DNA of 64,000 nucleotides. It comes from Microbacterium keratanolyticum. GTDB taxonomy: Bacteria; Actinomycetota; Actinomycetes; Actinomycetales; Microbacteriaceae. The position numbers were made by a program, and so were the translations under genes. The stretch spans positions 1,612,001-1,676,000 of the forward strand of contig NZ_JAFBBQ010000001.1 in the NCBI RefSeq assembly GCF_016907255.1, written 5' to 3'. This document shows positions 55,330 to 64,000 of the stretch, in pieces; position 1 is the stretch's first letter, and each line of letters starts with the position of its first letter. Under the pieces are notes generated by a model, which made no database searches, was not told the DNA's origin, and saw only the letters and a list, made by a program, of their open reading frames with translations.

Positions 55330-55393
55330 GATGCTGACAGCCTAGTTCTGGCGGGCCCCGATCGGGAGCAGGTGCCGTCTCGTCGCGCACGGT

Positions 55394-55478
55394 GTTCACA
55401 ACTCCGCCAGAATGCGCCGATTTTGGGCTGAAGCTGCAAATCGGGTCGATCTGCTTCAGTTCTGGAGGAGTTGTGAAC
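55394..55478. repeat. 85-base inverted-repeat element (19-bp arms)
   Basis: Arms 55394-55412 and 55460-55478 are complementary at 18 of 19 positions. The 47-base interior contains two further pairings: CTGAAGC with GCTTCAG, and CGATTT with AAATCG. It is intergenic between gluconokinase and the coiled-coil protein gene. It resembles a small mobile or REP-like element, or an unusually long terminator for gluconokinase. No target duplication is obvious. Confidence 0.75.
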
Positions 55479-55503
55479 CGGCGGCCACCGAGAAGAGCCG
55501 CGC

Positions 55504-56034
55504 CTAGCTCGACGCAGACACGAGACGGATGCCGTAGCGGCGCAGCATCCGCTCGACGAGCACCTCTGGTGCCGCATCCACCTCGATCGTGATGCCCTGC
55601 TCATCGTCGCCAAGCGGCTCGAGCGCGGCGAGCTGCGACTGCAGCAGCGCGGGCGGCATGAAATGCCCCTGGCGTGCCGATACCTGGGCTTCGATCTGCG
55701 TGGCATCCGCCGAGAGCAGCACGAACGGCGTCTGCGGTGCTTGCGCACGCAGCGCATCGCGGTATGCGCGCTTGAGGGCCGAGCAGGCGACGACAGCAGG
55801 CGGATGCTGAGCCAGCTCGGCGCCCACCCGGGCAAGCCATGGCCAACGGTCCTCGTCCGTGAGCGGAATGCCCGCACTCATCTTGGCGATGTTCGCTGCG
55901 CCGTGCAGGTCGTCGGCGTCGACGAAGCGAAGGCCCGTGCGCTGCGCGAACAGCTCGGCCACGGTCGACTTTCCCACTCCGGAGACCCCCATCACGACGA
56001 GGGAGGTGCCGACATCGGTCGGTGCGGGGATCAC
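55504..56034 (-). CDS. gntK: Gluconokinase-family carbohydrate kinase
   Basis: 176 residues: P-loop [18 protein letters not shown], with [11 protein letters not shown] and [20 protein letters not shown] as in gluconokinases. It phosphorylates gluconate, or possibly another sugar acid given its position. GTG 56034 overlaps the stop of the ManD gene (GTGA, 56031-56034), so the two are translated together. Paired with mannonate dehydratase, it could act on a product of that pathway. Confidence 0.88.
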   Translation of the reverse strand: MIPAPTDVGTSLVVMGVSGVGKSTVAELFAQRTGLRFVDADDLHGAANIAKMSAGIPLTDEDRWPWLARVGAELAQHPPAVVACSALKRAYRDALRAQAPQTPFVLLSADATQIEAQVSARQGHFMPPALLQSQLAALEPLGDDEQGITIEVDAAPEVLVERMLRRYGIRLVSASS

Positions 56035-57269
56035 CAGTCGTGCACCGTGCCGTCGGCGAGTCGGTTGTACGGCAGGTAGGCCTGCTCGTACGGGTACTTG
56101 CCCGCCTCGTCCACGTTGAGCTCGACGCCGAGTCCCGGGGCGTCACCCGGGTGCAGCAGGCCGTTCCGCCAGGTGAAGGACTGCTCGAACACCTGATCGG
56201 TCTTGGCTCCGTGCTGCATGTACTCCTGGATGCCGAAGTTGTGGATCGCGAGACCCAGGTGCATCGCGGCGGCCATGCCGACGGGGGAGATGTCGGTGGG
56301 CCCGTGCATGCCGGACTTGATCTGGTACATCGCCGCGTAGTCGAGGGTCTTCTTCAGCGCGCTGATGCCGCCCATGTGCGTGACGGCGCCGCGCACGTAG
56401 TCGATGAGCTGGTCGCGGATGATGTCCTTGAAATCCCAGACGGTGTTGAAGATCTCGCCAATCGCGAGTGGCGTCGTCGTGTGCTGACGCACGAGGCGAA
56501 GGGCTTCCTGGTTCTCGGCCGGCGTGCAGTCCTCGAGCCAGAACAGATCGTAGGGCTCGAGTGACTTGCCGAGCTTCGCCGCCTGGATCGGTGTCATCCG
56601 GTGGTGGCCGTCGTGCAGCAGCGGGATGTCTGGGCCGAACTCATTGCGCACGGCTTCGAAGACGCCGGGGAGGTGATGCAGGTACGCCCGGGTGTCCCAG
56701 TCCTCCTCGACCGGCTTGGCGCCGCGGCGGGCGGGCTCGTGGTCGTAGCGTGCCTCGCCTCCGCCGGTGTCTGCGGCCTGGGATGCGATGCCGTAGATCG
56801 CCTTGAGTCCGGGTACGCCCGTCTGGATACGGATGGCGCGATAGCCCTGCTCCAGGTGGGAGCGCACCGAGTCGAACAGCTCGGGCAGTTCCTTGCCCGA
56901 GGCGTGGCCGTAGGCGAGCAGCCCGCTGCGCGATGCGCCTCCGAGCAGCTGGTACACGGGCATCCCGGCCTTCTTGCCCTTGATGTCCCACAGCGCCATG
57001 TCGACCGCGGCGATCGCCGCCATGGTCACCGGGCCGCGCCGCCAGTACGCGCTGCGGTACAGGAACTGCCAGGTGTCTTCGATGCGGTCCTCGTCGGCTC
57101 CGATCAGCAGCGGAACGACGTGTTCGCTGAGGTAGGCGACGACCGCGAGCTCGCGGCCGTTGAGGGTCGCGTCGCCGAGACCGGTGACGCCGTCGGCGGT
57201 GGTGATCTTCAGCGTGACGAAGTTGCGGTCGGGGCTCGTGACGATGACGTCGGCTCTGTCGATGGTCAT
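56031..57269 (-). CDS. D-mannonate dehydratase-type enolase-superfamily protein (ManD)
   Basis: 412 residues, enolase fold. Barrel ligands for Mg2+ are in [10 protein letters not shown] (Asp), WLEDCTPAE (Glu) and AIGEIFNT (Glu), and [20 protein letters not shown] is the N-terminal cap. [20 protein letters not shown] and the C-terminal HNFGIQEYM complete the mannonate dehydratase pattern. It should dehydrate a sugar acid (D-mannonate or D-gluconate) to 2-keto-3-deoxygluconate. ATG 57269 has GAGGAG 5 bases upstream; the frame extends to 57458. Coupled to gntK by a 4-base overlap. Confidence 0.88.
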   Translation of the reverse strand: MTIDRADVIVTSPDRNFVTLKITTADGVTGLGDATLNGRELAVVAYLSEHVVPLLIGADEDRIEDTWQFLYRSAYWRRGPVTMAAIAAVDMALWDIKGKKAGMPVYQLLGGASRSGLLAYGHASGKELPELFDSVRSHLEQGYRAIRIQTGVPGLKAIYGIASQAADTGGGEARYDHEPARRGAKPVEEDWDTRAYLHHLPGVFEAVRNEFGPDIPLLHDGHHRMTPIQAAKLGKSLEPYDLFWLEDCTPAENQEALRLVRQHTTTPLAIGEIFNTVWDFKDIIRDQLIDYVRGAVTHMGGISALKKTLDYAAMYQIKSGMHGPTDISPVGMAAAMHLGLAIHNFGIQEYMQHGAKTDQVFEQSFTWRNGLLHPGDAPGLGVELNVDEAGKYPYEQAYLPYNRLADGTVHDW

Positions 57270-57372
57270 GGGTCTCCTCGGGAGGGTGGTGGGTCGCCAG
57301 CGTTCTGGATCGACGGGAAGGGATGCCACGGCGCAGCGGTGCGCGAGGCGAGAGGGGCGAGGGGGAGCGGCG

Positions 57373-58512
57373 TCAGACGGTCGCGGGCTCGCCGGCGATG
57401 AGCACTCGTACGGGGTGGATCTCGGTATCGCCCGGGGCCCATTCGAATTGCACGACATCCGCGCGTGCGCCCGGCTGCCAGAGCGCGGGCAGCCCGAGGG
57501 CCGCTGCGGGCGCGTGCGTCGCGAGGGCGTACGCCGTGGCGAGTGAGTCAGTGATGCGGGCGACGGTCGCGACGCCCACGTCGAGCGTCTGAACGGATCC
57601 GGCGAGGTAACCGGTGGCTACGTGTCGCAGTGCTCCGTCGGACGCGAGCTCGACGCCGCCGCCCACGGTCGACTCGCCGCCGTGGCGCAGAGCGGCGGGC
57701 GTGGCGACGGCATCGCTCACGAGGAAGATCCCGTGGTCGCGCTTGGCCGCCAGCATCGTCGCGAGGGTGGAGTCGGGAAGGTGATGACCGTCGGCGATGA
57801 CCCCGGCGCGGAGGCGGGGCTCAGCCAGCTGCGACCAGATGTAGTTGGGGTGTCGCGGCAGGACGCCATGCGCACCGTTGCCGAGGTGCGTCGACAATGT
57901 CGCCCCGGCGTCCACGACCGCGCGGATCTGCTCCTCGTCGGCATGCGTGTGGCCGATCGAGACCTGCACGCCGTTGGCGACCAGAAAGCGGGTCGCCTCG
58001 ACCGCACCGTCGTGGTGCGGAGACAGGGTGACGACGCGGAGCAGACCGGATGCGGCATCGAGCCAGCGCTGCAGTTCGTCGATGCGGGGAGGGCGGATGT
58101 GCGCGAGAGGATGCACACCGCGGGGTCCGTCCTGCTCCGAGAGGCTGGGCCCTTCGATGTGAATACCGGCGACCGAACGGGCGATCGCCGGATCGGCGCA
58201 GGCGTCGACGACGGCGCGGATCCGGGAGATGATGTCGGATTCGGAGGCGGTGATGATCGTCGGCAGAAACCGCGTGACGCCCCGGGCGCTCAGGCTGCGG
58301 GACATCGCAGCGATTTGCGAGGCATCCGGCTGCGCCGCGTTCGCATCGCCTTCCGCGTGCCCGTTGACCTGGAGGTCGATGAGTCCGGGGCCGATCCACG
58401 GCAGGCTCGCGGCGGATGCGGCAAGCGGGCGGATCTCGACGATCTTGTCCCGTTCGACGACGAGTTCCACAGCCTCGCCGCTGAAGACGTCGCGACCACG
58501 CAGGAGAGTCAT
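57373..58512 (-). CDS. nagA: N-acetylglucosamine-6-phosphate deacetylase
   Basis: 379 residues, amidohydrolase fold. [19 protein letters not shown] provides the first metal site, [17 protein letters not shown] the metal-binding Glu, [20 protein letters not shown] the His ligands, and [11 protein letters not shown] the catalytic Asp. Removes the acetyl group of GlcNAc-6-phosphate, giving glucosamine-6-phosphate for NagB. ATG 58512 overlaps the nagB stop (58509-58512). Starts at the family N-terminus; the frame extends to 58779 inside nagB. Confidence 0.9.
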   Translation of the reverse strand: MTLLRGRDVFSGEAVELVVERDKIVEIRPLAASAASLPWIGPGLIDLQVNGHAEGDANAAQPDASQIAAMSRSLSARGVTRFLPTIITASESDIISRIRAVVDACADPAIARSVAGIHIEGPSLSEQDGPRGVHPLAHIRPPRIDELQRWLDAASGLLRVVTLSPHHDGAVEATRFLVANGVQVSIGHTHADEEQIRAVVDAGATLSTHLGNGAHGVLPRHPNYIWSQLAEPRLRAGVIADGHHLPDSTLATMLAAKRDHGIFLVSDAVATPAALRHGGESTVGGGVELASDGALRHVATGYLAGSVQTLDVGVATVARITDSLATAYALATHAPAAALGLPALWQPGARADVVQFEWAPGDTEIHPVRVLIAGEPATV

Positions 58513-59303
58513 GAGCCGTGAACGACGACGCGTTGGCGCGCCGGTCCGGTCAGAGGGACGAGCGACGCCGCATCGCTGTCGACGTGCACCTCGCAGCGGG
58601 TGTGTCGGCGCAGGACGGTGCACGGCCACGCCTCCGTCACGGGTTCCTCGACGAGCGCACGCACGGCGTCGGCTTTGCGGGCGTCGGGAACGGCGCACAC
58701 CAGGTGGCTGCCCGCGAGCAACGCCGGGATCGTCAGTGTGAGTGCGTGGGTCGGCACGTCTCCGAGGGTATCGAAGCACTCGTCATCCACCTGCTGCACG
58801 CGGCTGGCCTCGTCGAGAGCGACGATGCGCACCGGGGACGCCTCGTCGAAGCGCGCCTCGGGCGGATCGTTGAAGGCGATGTGTCCGTTGACGCCGATGC
58901 CGAGGCACACCAGATCGATCGGTGCCTCCTCCAGCAGCGTGACGTACTCAGCCGCCGACTGCTGCGCGCCGAGCTCTGTACGCATCGCGTGGAACACCGG
59001 TGGGGAGGAGAGCGCGTCGAGAAGGTGCGTGCGCAGCCAGTTGCCGAAGCGCTGGGGCGCGGCGGCGTCGAGCCCGACGTACTCGTCCATGTGCAGCACG
59101 GTGACCTTGGACCAGTCGATCCCCGGCTCCTGCGCAAGAGCGCGATACACATCGAGCTGGCTCGGAGCTGCGGCGGCGATCATACGGGCCGCGCCGCGCT
59201 CAGCGATCGCCGCGCGCAGCGTTGCGGCGGCGGATCGGGCGGCGCTGACACCCATCTCGGTGCGGTCGGGATGGACGTGCAGGGCGAACGTAGGCGTGCT
59301 CAT
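58509..59303 (-). CDS. nagB: Glucosamine-6-phosphate deaminase/isomerase
   Basis: 264 residues: SQLDVYRALAQEPGIDWSKV, then TVLHMDEYVGL (catalytic acid), and GIGVNGHIAFNDPPEARFDE with the conserved histidine. It converts glucosamine-6-phosphate to fructose-6-phosphate and ammonia. ATG 59303 lies 15 bases from a LacI operator (59319-59332), and nagA is coupled downstream by a 4-base overlap. Repression by the divergent LacI protein is inferred. Confidence 0.93.
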   Translation of the reverse strand: MSTPTFALHVHPDRTEMGVSAARSAAATLRAAIAERGAARMIAAAAPSQLDVYRALAQEPGIDWSKVTVLHMDEYVGLDAAAPQRFGNWLRTHLLDALSSPPVFHAMRTELGAQQSAAEYVTLLEEAPIDLVCLGIGVNGHIAFNDPPEARFDEASPVRIVALDEASRVQQVDDECFDTLGDVPTHALTLTIPALLAGSHLVCAVPDARKADAVRALVEEPVTEAWPCTVLRRHTRCEVHVDSDAASLVPLTGPARQRVVVHGS

Positions 59304-59318
59304 GCGACACAACAATAG

Positions 59319-59332
59319 TGCAACCGGTTGCA
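59319..59332. promoter_or_regulatory. LacI-type operator 1 (TGCAACCGGTTGCA)
   Basis: A perfect 14-bp palindrome with the central CG of LacI/GalR sites lies between nagB (-) and lacI (+). The identical sequence recurs at 60383-60396. Confidence 0.9.
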
Positions 59333-59374
59333 AGCGCAAGTCCGGATCTGTGGAATCCCCACTATCGTTGACGC

Positions 59375-60379
59375 ATGACCTCGAAACGCAACGGCAGGGC
59401 GACCCTGGCCGATGTCGCCGCGGCCGCGGGTGTGTCAAAGTCGACCGCCTCCCGCGCATTCAGCCGCCCCGAGCTGATCAGGCCAGAGAACGTCGAGCGC
59501 ATCCGGCGGATCGCCGCGGAGCTCGGCTACACGGCGGATCCCCGTGCGCGCGCACTCTCGACCGGGCGCACGGCGAACATCGCGGTCATCGTTCCCGACA
59601 TCGCCAACCCCTTCTTCCCGCCGCTCGTCCGGGCTGTCGAGTCGGGGGCCGAGCGGGCCGAGCTCGCCGTGTTCCTCGGCGACACCGACGAGAGCGCCTC
59701 GCGTGAGCGAGTCCTGGTCGACCGGCTCGAGAAGCAGGTGGACGGCTTCGTGCTCGCCTCCCCGCGCCTTCCCGATGCGCAGATCCGCGAGCTCGCCGAG
59801 CGGGTGCCCACGGTGCTGATCAATCGCGACATTCCGGGCGTGCATCGGGTTCTGGTCGATGCGGCGACCGGTGTGCGCGAAGCAGTCGAACTGCTCATCG
59901 CCCTCGGGCATCGGGCCATCGCGTACCTCGCGGGTCCGCCCGAGTCATGGGCGGATCAGCAGCGCCGGGACGCCGTCGTGCAGGCCGCCGCGCATGCGGG
60001 GCTCGCGCTCTCGGTGCTCGAACTCGGGCGCCCCAGTTACGAGGCGGGTCGCGAGTGCGTCGGCTCCATGATCGCGACGGGGGCGACGGCGGCGATCGCC
60101 TTCGATGATGTCATCGCCCATGGGGTGCTCGCCGGTTTCGCAACGCTCGGTCGCGAGGTGCCCGCGGATTTCAGCGTCATCGGGTGTGACGATGTGCTCG
60201 CGGCGACGACGTTCCCGGCGCTCACGACGATCTCCGGTGGTTCGGCGGCGAGTGGTGCGGCCGCGCTCGACACGCTGCTCGCGCTCATCGATGGCGAGCA
60301 CCCGGAGCAGCGCACCGCGATCGCGGGCCATCTGGTGCATCGGGCGAGTGTCTCGGCGGTGCGTCAACACGCACGTTGA
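59375..60379 (+). CDS. LacI-family transcriptional repressor of amino-sugar genes
   Basis: 334 residues. DNA-binding head: LADVAAAAGVSKSTASRAF, then hinge helix ALSTGRTANIAVIVPDIANP. The periplasmic-binding-like core includes INRDIPGVHRVLVDAATGV and FDDVIAHGVLAGFATLG. Start ATG 59375, with a -10 box TATCGT (59363-59368) 6 bases upstream. It most likely binds TGCAACCGGTTGCA and controls nagBA and the right-hand operon. Inducer unknown, probably a GlcNAc-derived phosphate or the imported sugar. Confidence 0.92.
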   Translation: MTSKRNGRATLADVAAAAGVSKSTASRAFSRPELIRPENVERIRRIAAELGYTADPRARALSTGRTANIAVIVPDIANPFFPPLVRAVESGAERAELAVFLGDTDESASRERVLVDRLEKQVDGFVLASPRLPDAQIRELAERVPTVLINRDIPGVHRVLVDAATGVREAVELLIALGHRAIAYLAGPPESWADQQRRDAVVQAAAHAGLALSVLELGRPSYEAGRECVGSMIATGATAAIAFDDVIAHGVLAGFATLGREVPADFSVIGCDDVLAATTFPALTTISGGSAASGAAALDTLLALIDGEHPEQRTAIAGHLVHRASVSAVRQHAR

Positions 60380-60382
60380 CAC

Positions 60383-60396
60383 TGCAACCGGTTGCA
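60383..60396. promoter_or_regulatory. LacI-type operator 2 (TGCAACCGGTTGCA)
   Basis: Identical to operator 1 and just upstream of the -10 element CACAAT (60400-60405) of the oxidoreductase operon. It links the oxidoreductase and sugar ABC genes to the LacI regulon. Confidence 0.9.
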
Positions 60397-60411
60397 TGAC
60401 ACAATGCCGAC

Positions 60412-61410
60412 ATGACAGGCATCGTGATCGCCGGCGTGGCCCACTCCCACGTCGACTACGCCACCGCAGAGCTGCGGGCGCGACAAGACCTCTCCCTGCT
60501 CGGCGTCTTCGACGCAGACCGTGACGCGGCGGCGCGCATCGCCGAGCCTTTCGGTGCACCCGTGGCCGAGTCGCTCGACGCACTGCTCGCGCTCGGCCCG
60601 GAGATCGTCGTCTGCGCCGGTGTGTACAGCGAGCGCGCCGCCACCGTGATCGCCGCCCTCGAGTCCGGCGCCGATGTGCTCTGCGACAAGCCGCTGTGCA
60701 TCGCCCTCGACGAACTCGACCAGATCGTCGCGGCCTGCCGGCGCACCGGGCGGCACGTCGCCCTCATGCTGGAGAAGCGCACCTACCCAGAGACGCTCGC
60801 GCTGCAGGCGGCGCTTCGTTCAGGAGAAATTGGCCGGCCCGTCGCCTTCTCGTCATGGGCGCCGCATAAGCTCCTGCGCGACGTGCGCGCTCCCTGGTTC
60901 CTCGATCCCGCCCGCTACGGCGGCATCCTCGCCGACCTGCTCGTGCACGATGTCGACATCGCGCTGCAGGTGACGGGCGCCACCCGCGGAACCGTCCGCG
61001 GCTGGCTCGGTCCGCAGATCGACACCGGATTCCACCTGCAGGGCGGAGCGACAGTCTCGTTCGGTGACATCGGTGGCCCTGTGCTCAGTGCGGAAGTCGA
61101 TTGGCTCACTCCCGCAGGCTCCGAGATCCACGGCGACTACCGCATGCGCGTCGTGGGCACCGAGGGCACCGCGGAGCTCTACTGGGGCCGTGGGCGCTGC
61201 GAACTCACCACCGCGACGCAGGCACGTCACGATGTGGCCCTCGACGCCGGCCGTCGTCCCGCAGAAGACGCCCTCGACGCCCTGCTGGCCGGGGGCGAGC
61301 GCGCGGCCGAGGCCACGAGCGACGCGATTCTCGCCACCCGCATCGCCCTGCTCGCCGAGCAGAGCGCCCGCTCCGGTGGGATCGAACTCACCTGGGAGCA
61401 CACCGCATGA
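60412..61410 (+). CDS. Gfo/Idh/MocA-family oxidoreductase
   Basis: 332 residues. The N-terminal Rossmann fold reads GIVIAGVAHSHVDYATAELR, with CDKPLCIALDEL (the EKP-like motif; note CDKP). The C-terminal substrate domain has RYGGILADLLVHDVDIALQV with the catalytic His. It oxidises or reduces a sugar hydroxyl with NAD(P). The substrate is unknown. ATG 60412 is 6 bases after a -10 box and downstream of LacI operator 2. Its stop overlaps the next start (ATGA, 61407-61410). Confidence 0.87.
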   Translation: MTGIVIAGVAHSHVDYATAELRARQDLSLLGVFDADRDAAARIAEPFGAPVAESLDALLALGPEIVVCAGVYSERAATVIAALESGADVLCDKPLCIALDELDQIVAACRRTGRHVALMLEKRTYPETLALQAALRSGEIGRPVAFSSWAPHKLLRDVRAPWFLDPARYGGILADLLVHDVDIALQVTGATRGTVRGWLGPQIDTGFHLQGGATVSFGDIGGPVLSAEVDWLTPAGSEIHGDYRMRVVGTEGTAELYWGRGRCELTTATQARHDVALDAGRRPAEDALDALLAGGERAAEATSDAILATRIALLAEQSARSGGIELTWEHTA

Positions 61411-62402
61411 TCGACATCGCCATCATCGGAGCCGGATTCATCGGAGGCGTGCACGCGCGTCTCATCGATTCGATCGACGGCGCGCGGGTCAGCGCGGTCA
61501 TCGACTCGAACGTCGACCGGGCGCAGGCTCTCGCCGCACCGCGAGGGGCGCGAGTCGCCACATCACTGGATGATCTCGGCGATCACGTTCCCCACCTCGT
61601 GAGCATCTGCACGGTGAGCGCCGGCCACGCCGATCTCGCCATCGCCGCACTCGAACGCGGCTTCCCCGTACTCGTCGAGAAGCCCGTCGACATCACGCTC
61701 GAGGCTGCTGCGCGGTTGGCCGACGCGGCGCGACTGCATGATCGGGTCGTCGGCGTCGTCAGTCAGCGTCGGTTCCTCCCCACCGCACAGGCGCTGCGGG
61801 AGGCCATCGACGCCGGACGCCTCGGGAAGCTCACGGGTGGAACCGTCGAGTCGCCCTTCTTCCGGGCCCAGTCGTATTACGACTCCGGCGACTGGCGCGG
61901 TACCCGGGAGTACGACGGAGGTGGCGCTCTCATGAACCAGGGCGTGCACGCCCTCGACCTGCTCCTCTGGTTCCTCGGCGACCCGGCGAGCGTCAGCGCG
62001 GCATCCGCATGCGTGGCGCATGAGCGCATCGAGGTCGAAGACGTCGTCGGTGCGGCGATCGCGTTCCGCTCCGGGGCGGTCGGCACCGCCTTCGCCTCGA
62101 CCGCGGCCTTCCCCGAAAGCGGTGTTCGGCTGTCGGTGTTCGGCACGGAAGGATCAGCCACGATCGCCGACGGGCGCCTCACGATGCGCTTCGCCGACGA
62201 CGAGGTCGTGATCGAAGACTCGGCTCCCGACGGCTGGTCGACGATCGACTGGGCGCACCGGGCACAGTACGTCGACGTTCTCGCAGCCATCGCCGAGAAC
62301 CGCGCGCCGGCCATCGGCATCGAGGACGGCCGCCGCGCGCTGGCATCCGTCCTCGGCATCTACGAATCGGCCGAGACCGGCCGTGCCGTCTCTCTCATCT
62401 GA
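61407..62402 (+). CDS. Gfo/Idh/MocA-family oxidoreductase
   Basis: 331 residues. NAD loop IIGAGFIGGVHARLIDSIDG, then the EKP motif (VLVEKPVDITLEA), and GGALMNQGVHALDLLLWFLG with the catalytic histidine. It is a second, diverged member of the same family, probably acting on the same or a downstream substrate. The pair of oxidoreductases could make and use a 3-keto sugar. Coupled to the previous gene by a 4-base overlap. The much longer frame from 61101 lies in the other gene. Confidence 0.88.
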   Translation: MIDIAIIGAGFIGGVHARLIDSIDGARVSAVIDSNVDRAQALAAPRGARVATSLDDLGDHVPHLVSICTVSAGHADLAIAALERGFPVLVEKPVDITLEAAARLADAARLHDRVVGVVSQRRFLPTAQALREAIDAGRLGKLTGGTVESPFFRAQSYYDSGDWRGTREYDGGGALMNQGVHALDLLLWFLGDPASVSAASACVAHERIEVEDVVGAAIAFRSGAVGTAFASTAAFPESGVRLSVFGTEGSATIADGRLTMRFADDEVVIEDSAPDGWSTIDWAHRAQYVDVLAAIAENRAPAIGIEDGRRALASVLGIYESAETGRAVSLI

Positions 62403-62424
62403 AATCCCGACACCATACCCACCC

Positions 62425-62446
62425 GGTGGTGGATTCTTCCACCACC
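62425..62446 (+). other. Stem-loop before the sugar binding-protein gene
   Basis: GGTGGTGGA and TCCACCACC pair with the loop TTCT, 22 bases before the binding-protein ATG. It may separate binding-protein expression from the preceding oxidoreductases. Confidence 0.55.
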
Positions 62447-62467
62447 GCTACCAACGGAGGTAGAAGC

Positions 62468-63760
62468 ATGAAGCGCACAGCACGACTCAGCATTGCTCTC
62501 GCAGGCGTGACCGCAGTGAGCCTGGCACTTGCCGGCTGCGCGGGCGGTTCGACACCCGCCACGGAAGAAGGCGGCGATGTCACGCTGCGCTTCGCCTGGT
62601 GGGGTTCGGATGCACGCCACACGGCCACGCAGGCGGCGATCGATGCCTTCGAGGAGGCCAACCCCGGCATCACGGTGGAGGCCGAGTTCGGCGACTGGGG
62701 TGGCTACTGGGATCGCCTGGCAACGCAGACCGCCGGCGGCAACGCCCCCGACGTGATGCAGATGAGCGACGCCTACCTTGCGGAGTACGCCGGTCGCGGG
62801 GTGCTCCTGCCGCTCGATGATCGCGCGGAGATCGACTTCTCGGGTCTCGACGCAGGCGGCGTCGCGAGCGGCGAGGTGGACGGAAAGCTCTACGCGCTGC
62901 AGGCGGGAGCCAACTTCCCGGCGGTGCTCGCCAATCCGGCGCTCTTCGAAGCCGCGGGCATCGAGATGCCGGACGACAGCACCTGGTCGTGGGAGGACTA
63001 CGTGCAGGTCGCGGCGGACCTCACCAAGGCCGGTGTCGGCGCTGTCGGCACCGACTCGATCATCGGAGACCCGGTGACGAACGCCTGGCTGCTGCAGCAC
63101 GGCGACTCGCTGTTCACCGCAGACGGCAAGGTCGGATTCGACAAGGACGGCCTGACCGGGTTCTTCGAGCTCGTCTCCGAGCTCTCGACCTCGGGCGCCG
63201 CGCCTGCGGCCTCGGTCATCACCGAGCAGATGGTGCTCTCGCCCGATCAGTGGGGCATCGCCACGGGCAAGAGCGCGATGGGCTTCGCCTGGTCGAACCT
63301 GCTGACCACGATCGAAGGATCGCTCGGATCGGAGCTGGATCTGCTGCGCATGCCGACCGACAGCAAGGAATCGGGCCTGTACCTCCGCGGGGCGATGTAT
63401 TACGCGATCTCCGCGGGCACCAAGCATCCTGTCGAGTCCGCGAAGCTCATCGACTTCCTGCTCAACGATGAGGCGGCAGCCGATGAGCTGCTCGCCGAGC
63501 GCGGACTGCCCCTGAACACGAGCATCCGCGAGTACATCGCCGACAAGGTCAGCGACCCTGAGCAGCGGCTCATCGCCTTCACGGTCGACAACGCCGACGC
63601 CCTCGGCACGGCGCCGTCGGTCCCCGCCGTCGGCGGCGGGACGTACGACCAGGTGATCCAGCGCGGCATCTCGGACGTGCTGTTCGGCACGCTGAGCCCC
63701 AAGGAAGCATCCGAGCGCGTGCACACCGAACTCAGCGACCTGTTGACGGCCGCCGGCTGA
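62468..63760 (+). CDS. Sugar ABC transporter substrate-binding lipoprotein (family 1)
   Basis: 430 residues. Lipoprotein signal ALAGVTAVSLALAGC (Cys near 25), then the MalE-like fold: DVTLRFAWWGSDARHTATQA, ANPGITVEAEFGDWGGYWDR, and MQMSDAYLAEYAGRGVLLPL. It binds a sugar or oligosaccharide, most likely an amino sugar given the neighbouring nag genes. ATG 62468 has CGGAGG 9-14 bases upstream. The first permease gene begins 11 bases after its stop. Confidence 0.92.
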   Translation: MKRTARLSIALAGVTAVSLALAGCAGGSTPATEEGGDVTLRFAWWGSDARHTATQAAIDAFEEANPGITVEAEFGDWGGYWDRLATQTAGGNAPDVMQMSDAYLAEYAGRGVLLPLDDRAEIDFSGLDAGGVASGEVDGKLYALQAGANFPAVLANPALFEAAGIEMPDDSTWSWEDYVQVAADLTKAGVGAVGTDSIIGDPVTNAWLLQHGDSLFTADGKVGFDKDGLTGFFELVSELSTSGAAPAASVITEQMVLSPDQWGIATGKSAMGFAWSNLLTTIEGSLGSELDLLRMPTDSKESGLYLRGAMYYAISAGTKHPVESAKLIDFLLNDEAAADELLAERGLPLNTSIREYIADKVSDPEQRLIAFTVDNADALGTAPSVPAVGGGTYDQVIQRGISDVLFGTLSPKEASERVHTELSDLLTAAG

Positions 63761-63771
63761 CGGATCCTCTC

Positions 63772-64000
63772 GTGACAGACACCACCCTCACTCGCACCCC
63801 CTCCCGCGCCAAGCGCGGGAGGGGGTGGCGGGACTCCCTCGCCGCCTACGGGTTCCTCGCGCCGTGGATCATCGGCATGCTCGCCTTCACGATCGGGCCC
63901 GTGATCGCGTCGTTCTTCCTCTCCTTCACGCAGTACAACCTGCTGCAGCCGCCCACCTGGATCGGCACCAAGAACTACGAGATGATGCTGCAGGACGAGC
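63772..64000 (+). CDS. Sugar ABC transporter permease (MalF/UgpA type), cut by window edge
   Basis: N-terminal 76 residues only: hydrophilic start (MTDTTLTRTPSRAKRG), then the first helix (LAAYGFLAPWIIGMLAFTIG) and the first periplasmic loop (SFTQYNLLQPPTWIGTKNYE) typical of family-1 sugar permeases. GTG 63772 was chosen. The gene continues beyond base 64000, where a second permease is usual. Confidence 0.9.
   Translation, partial: MTDTTLTRTPSRAKRGRGWRDSLAAYGFLAPWIIGMLAFTIGPVIASFFLSFTQYNLLQPPTWIGTKNYEMMLQDE

Overview
The window is GC-rich, densely coded DNA from an actinobacterium, most likely of the Microbacteriaceae (Microbacterium or a close relative). The evidence is G/C at nearly all third codon positions, an HspR/HAIR-controlled dnaK-grpE-dnaJ-hspR operon, a DmdR/IdeR-type iron box, a Pr6Pr-type membrane protein, and many genes whose -10 box (TANNNT) lies 6-9 bases before the start codon, so that their transcripts are probably leaderless. 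No tRNA, rRNA, insertion sequence or CRISPR array is visible. No gene-free stretch exceeds about 230 bases.

Layout. 1-6430: siroheme sulfite reductase (cut by the window edge) with its sirohydrochlorin chelatase, small membrane proteins, and a large membrane-anchored solute-binding/VWA protein. 6500-10650: the chaperone operon with two HAIR operators. 10688-12061: a lipoprotein amine oxidase whose domains are in circularly permuted order. 12919-21843: a GntR-controlled catabolic cassette (tripartite tricarboxylate-type transporter, DapA-family aldolase, FGGY kinase, fucose-isomerase-like protein, ribokinase-like kinase). 21855-29481: a DUF2252 gene, an alpha-mannosidase remnant, and a sulfatase joined to a sulfonate-type ABC transporter and a ROK repressor. 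29637-33410: small and hypothetical genes and two GT4 glycosyltransferases. 33500-39985: a GlxA-type regulator, an iron-siderophore uptake system and a NRDE/TANGO2-like protein.

40074-45882: a PucR-like regulator, an APH(6)-type kinase and a four-gene cytochrome P450 module (ferredoxin, ferredoxin reductase, alcohol dehydrogenase, P450). 45955-48507: a surface protein with three lamin-tail domains and a sortase-like tail. 48656-53863: coaBC, an unknown membrane protein whose 3' end contains the clpB heat-shock operator, and a ClpB without its N-domain. 53897-58512: nitroreductase, a coiled-coil membrane protein, an 85-base inverted-repeat element, gluconokinase, ManD and NagA. 58509-64000: NagB, a LacI repressor with two identical operators, two Gfo/Idh/MocA oxidoreductases and the start of a sugar ABC transporter.

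How the genes work together: HspR should repress both its own operon and clpB. The GntR cassette looks like one complete uptake-and-degradation route for an unidentified sugar or sugar acid. The LacI regulon joins amino-sugar degradation to redox conversion of an imported sugar. The sulfatase/ABC/ROK cluster looks like sulfate-ester scavenging. The candidates most worth following up are the permuted amine oxidase, the GntR cassette, the sulfatase cluster and the 85-base repeat element.
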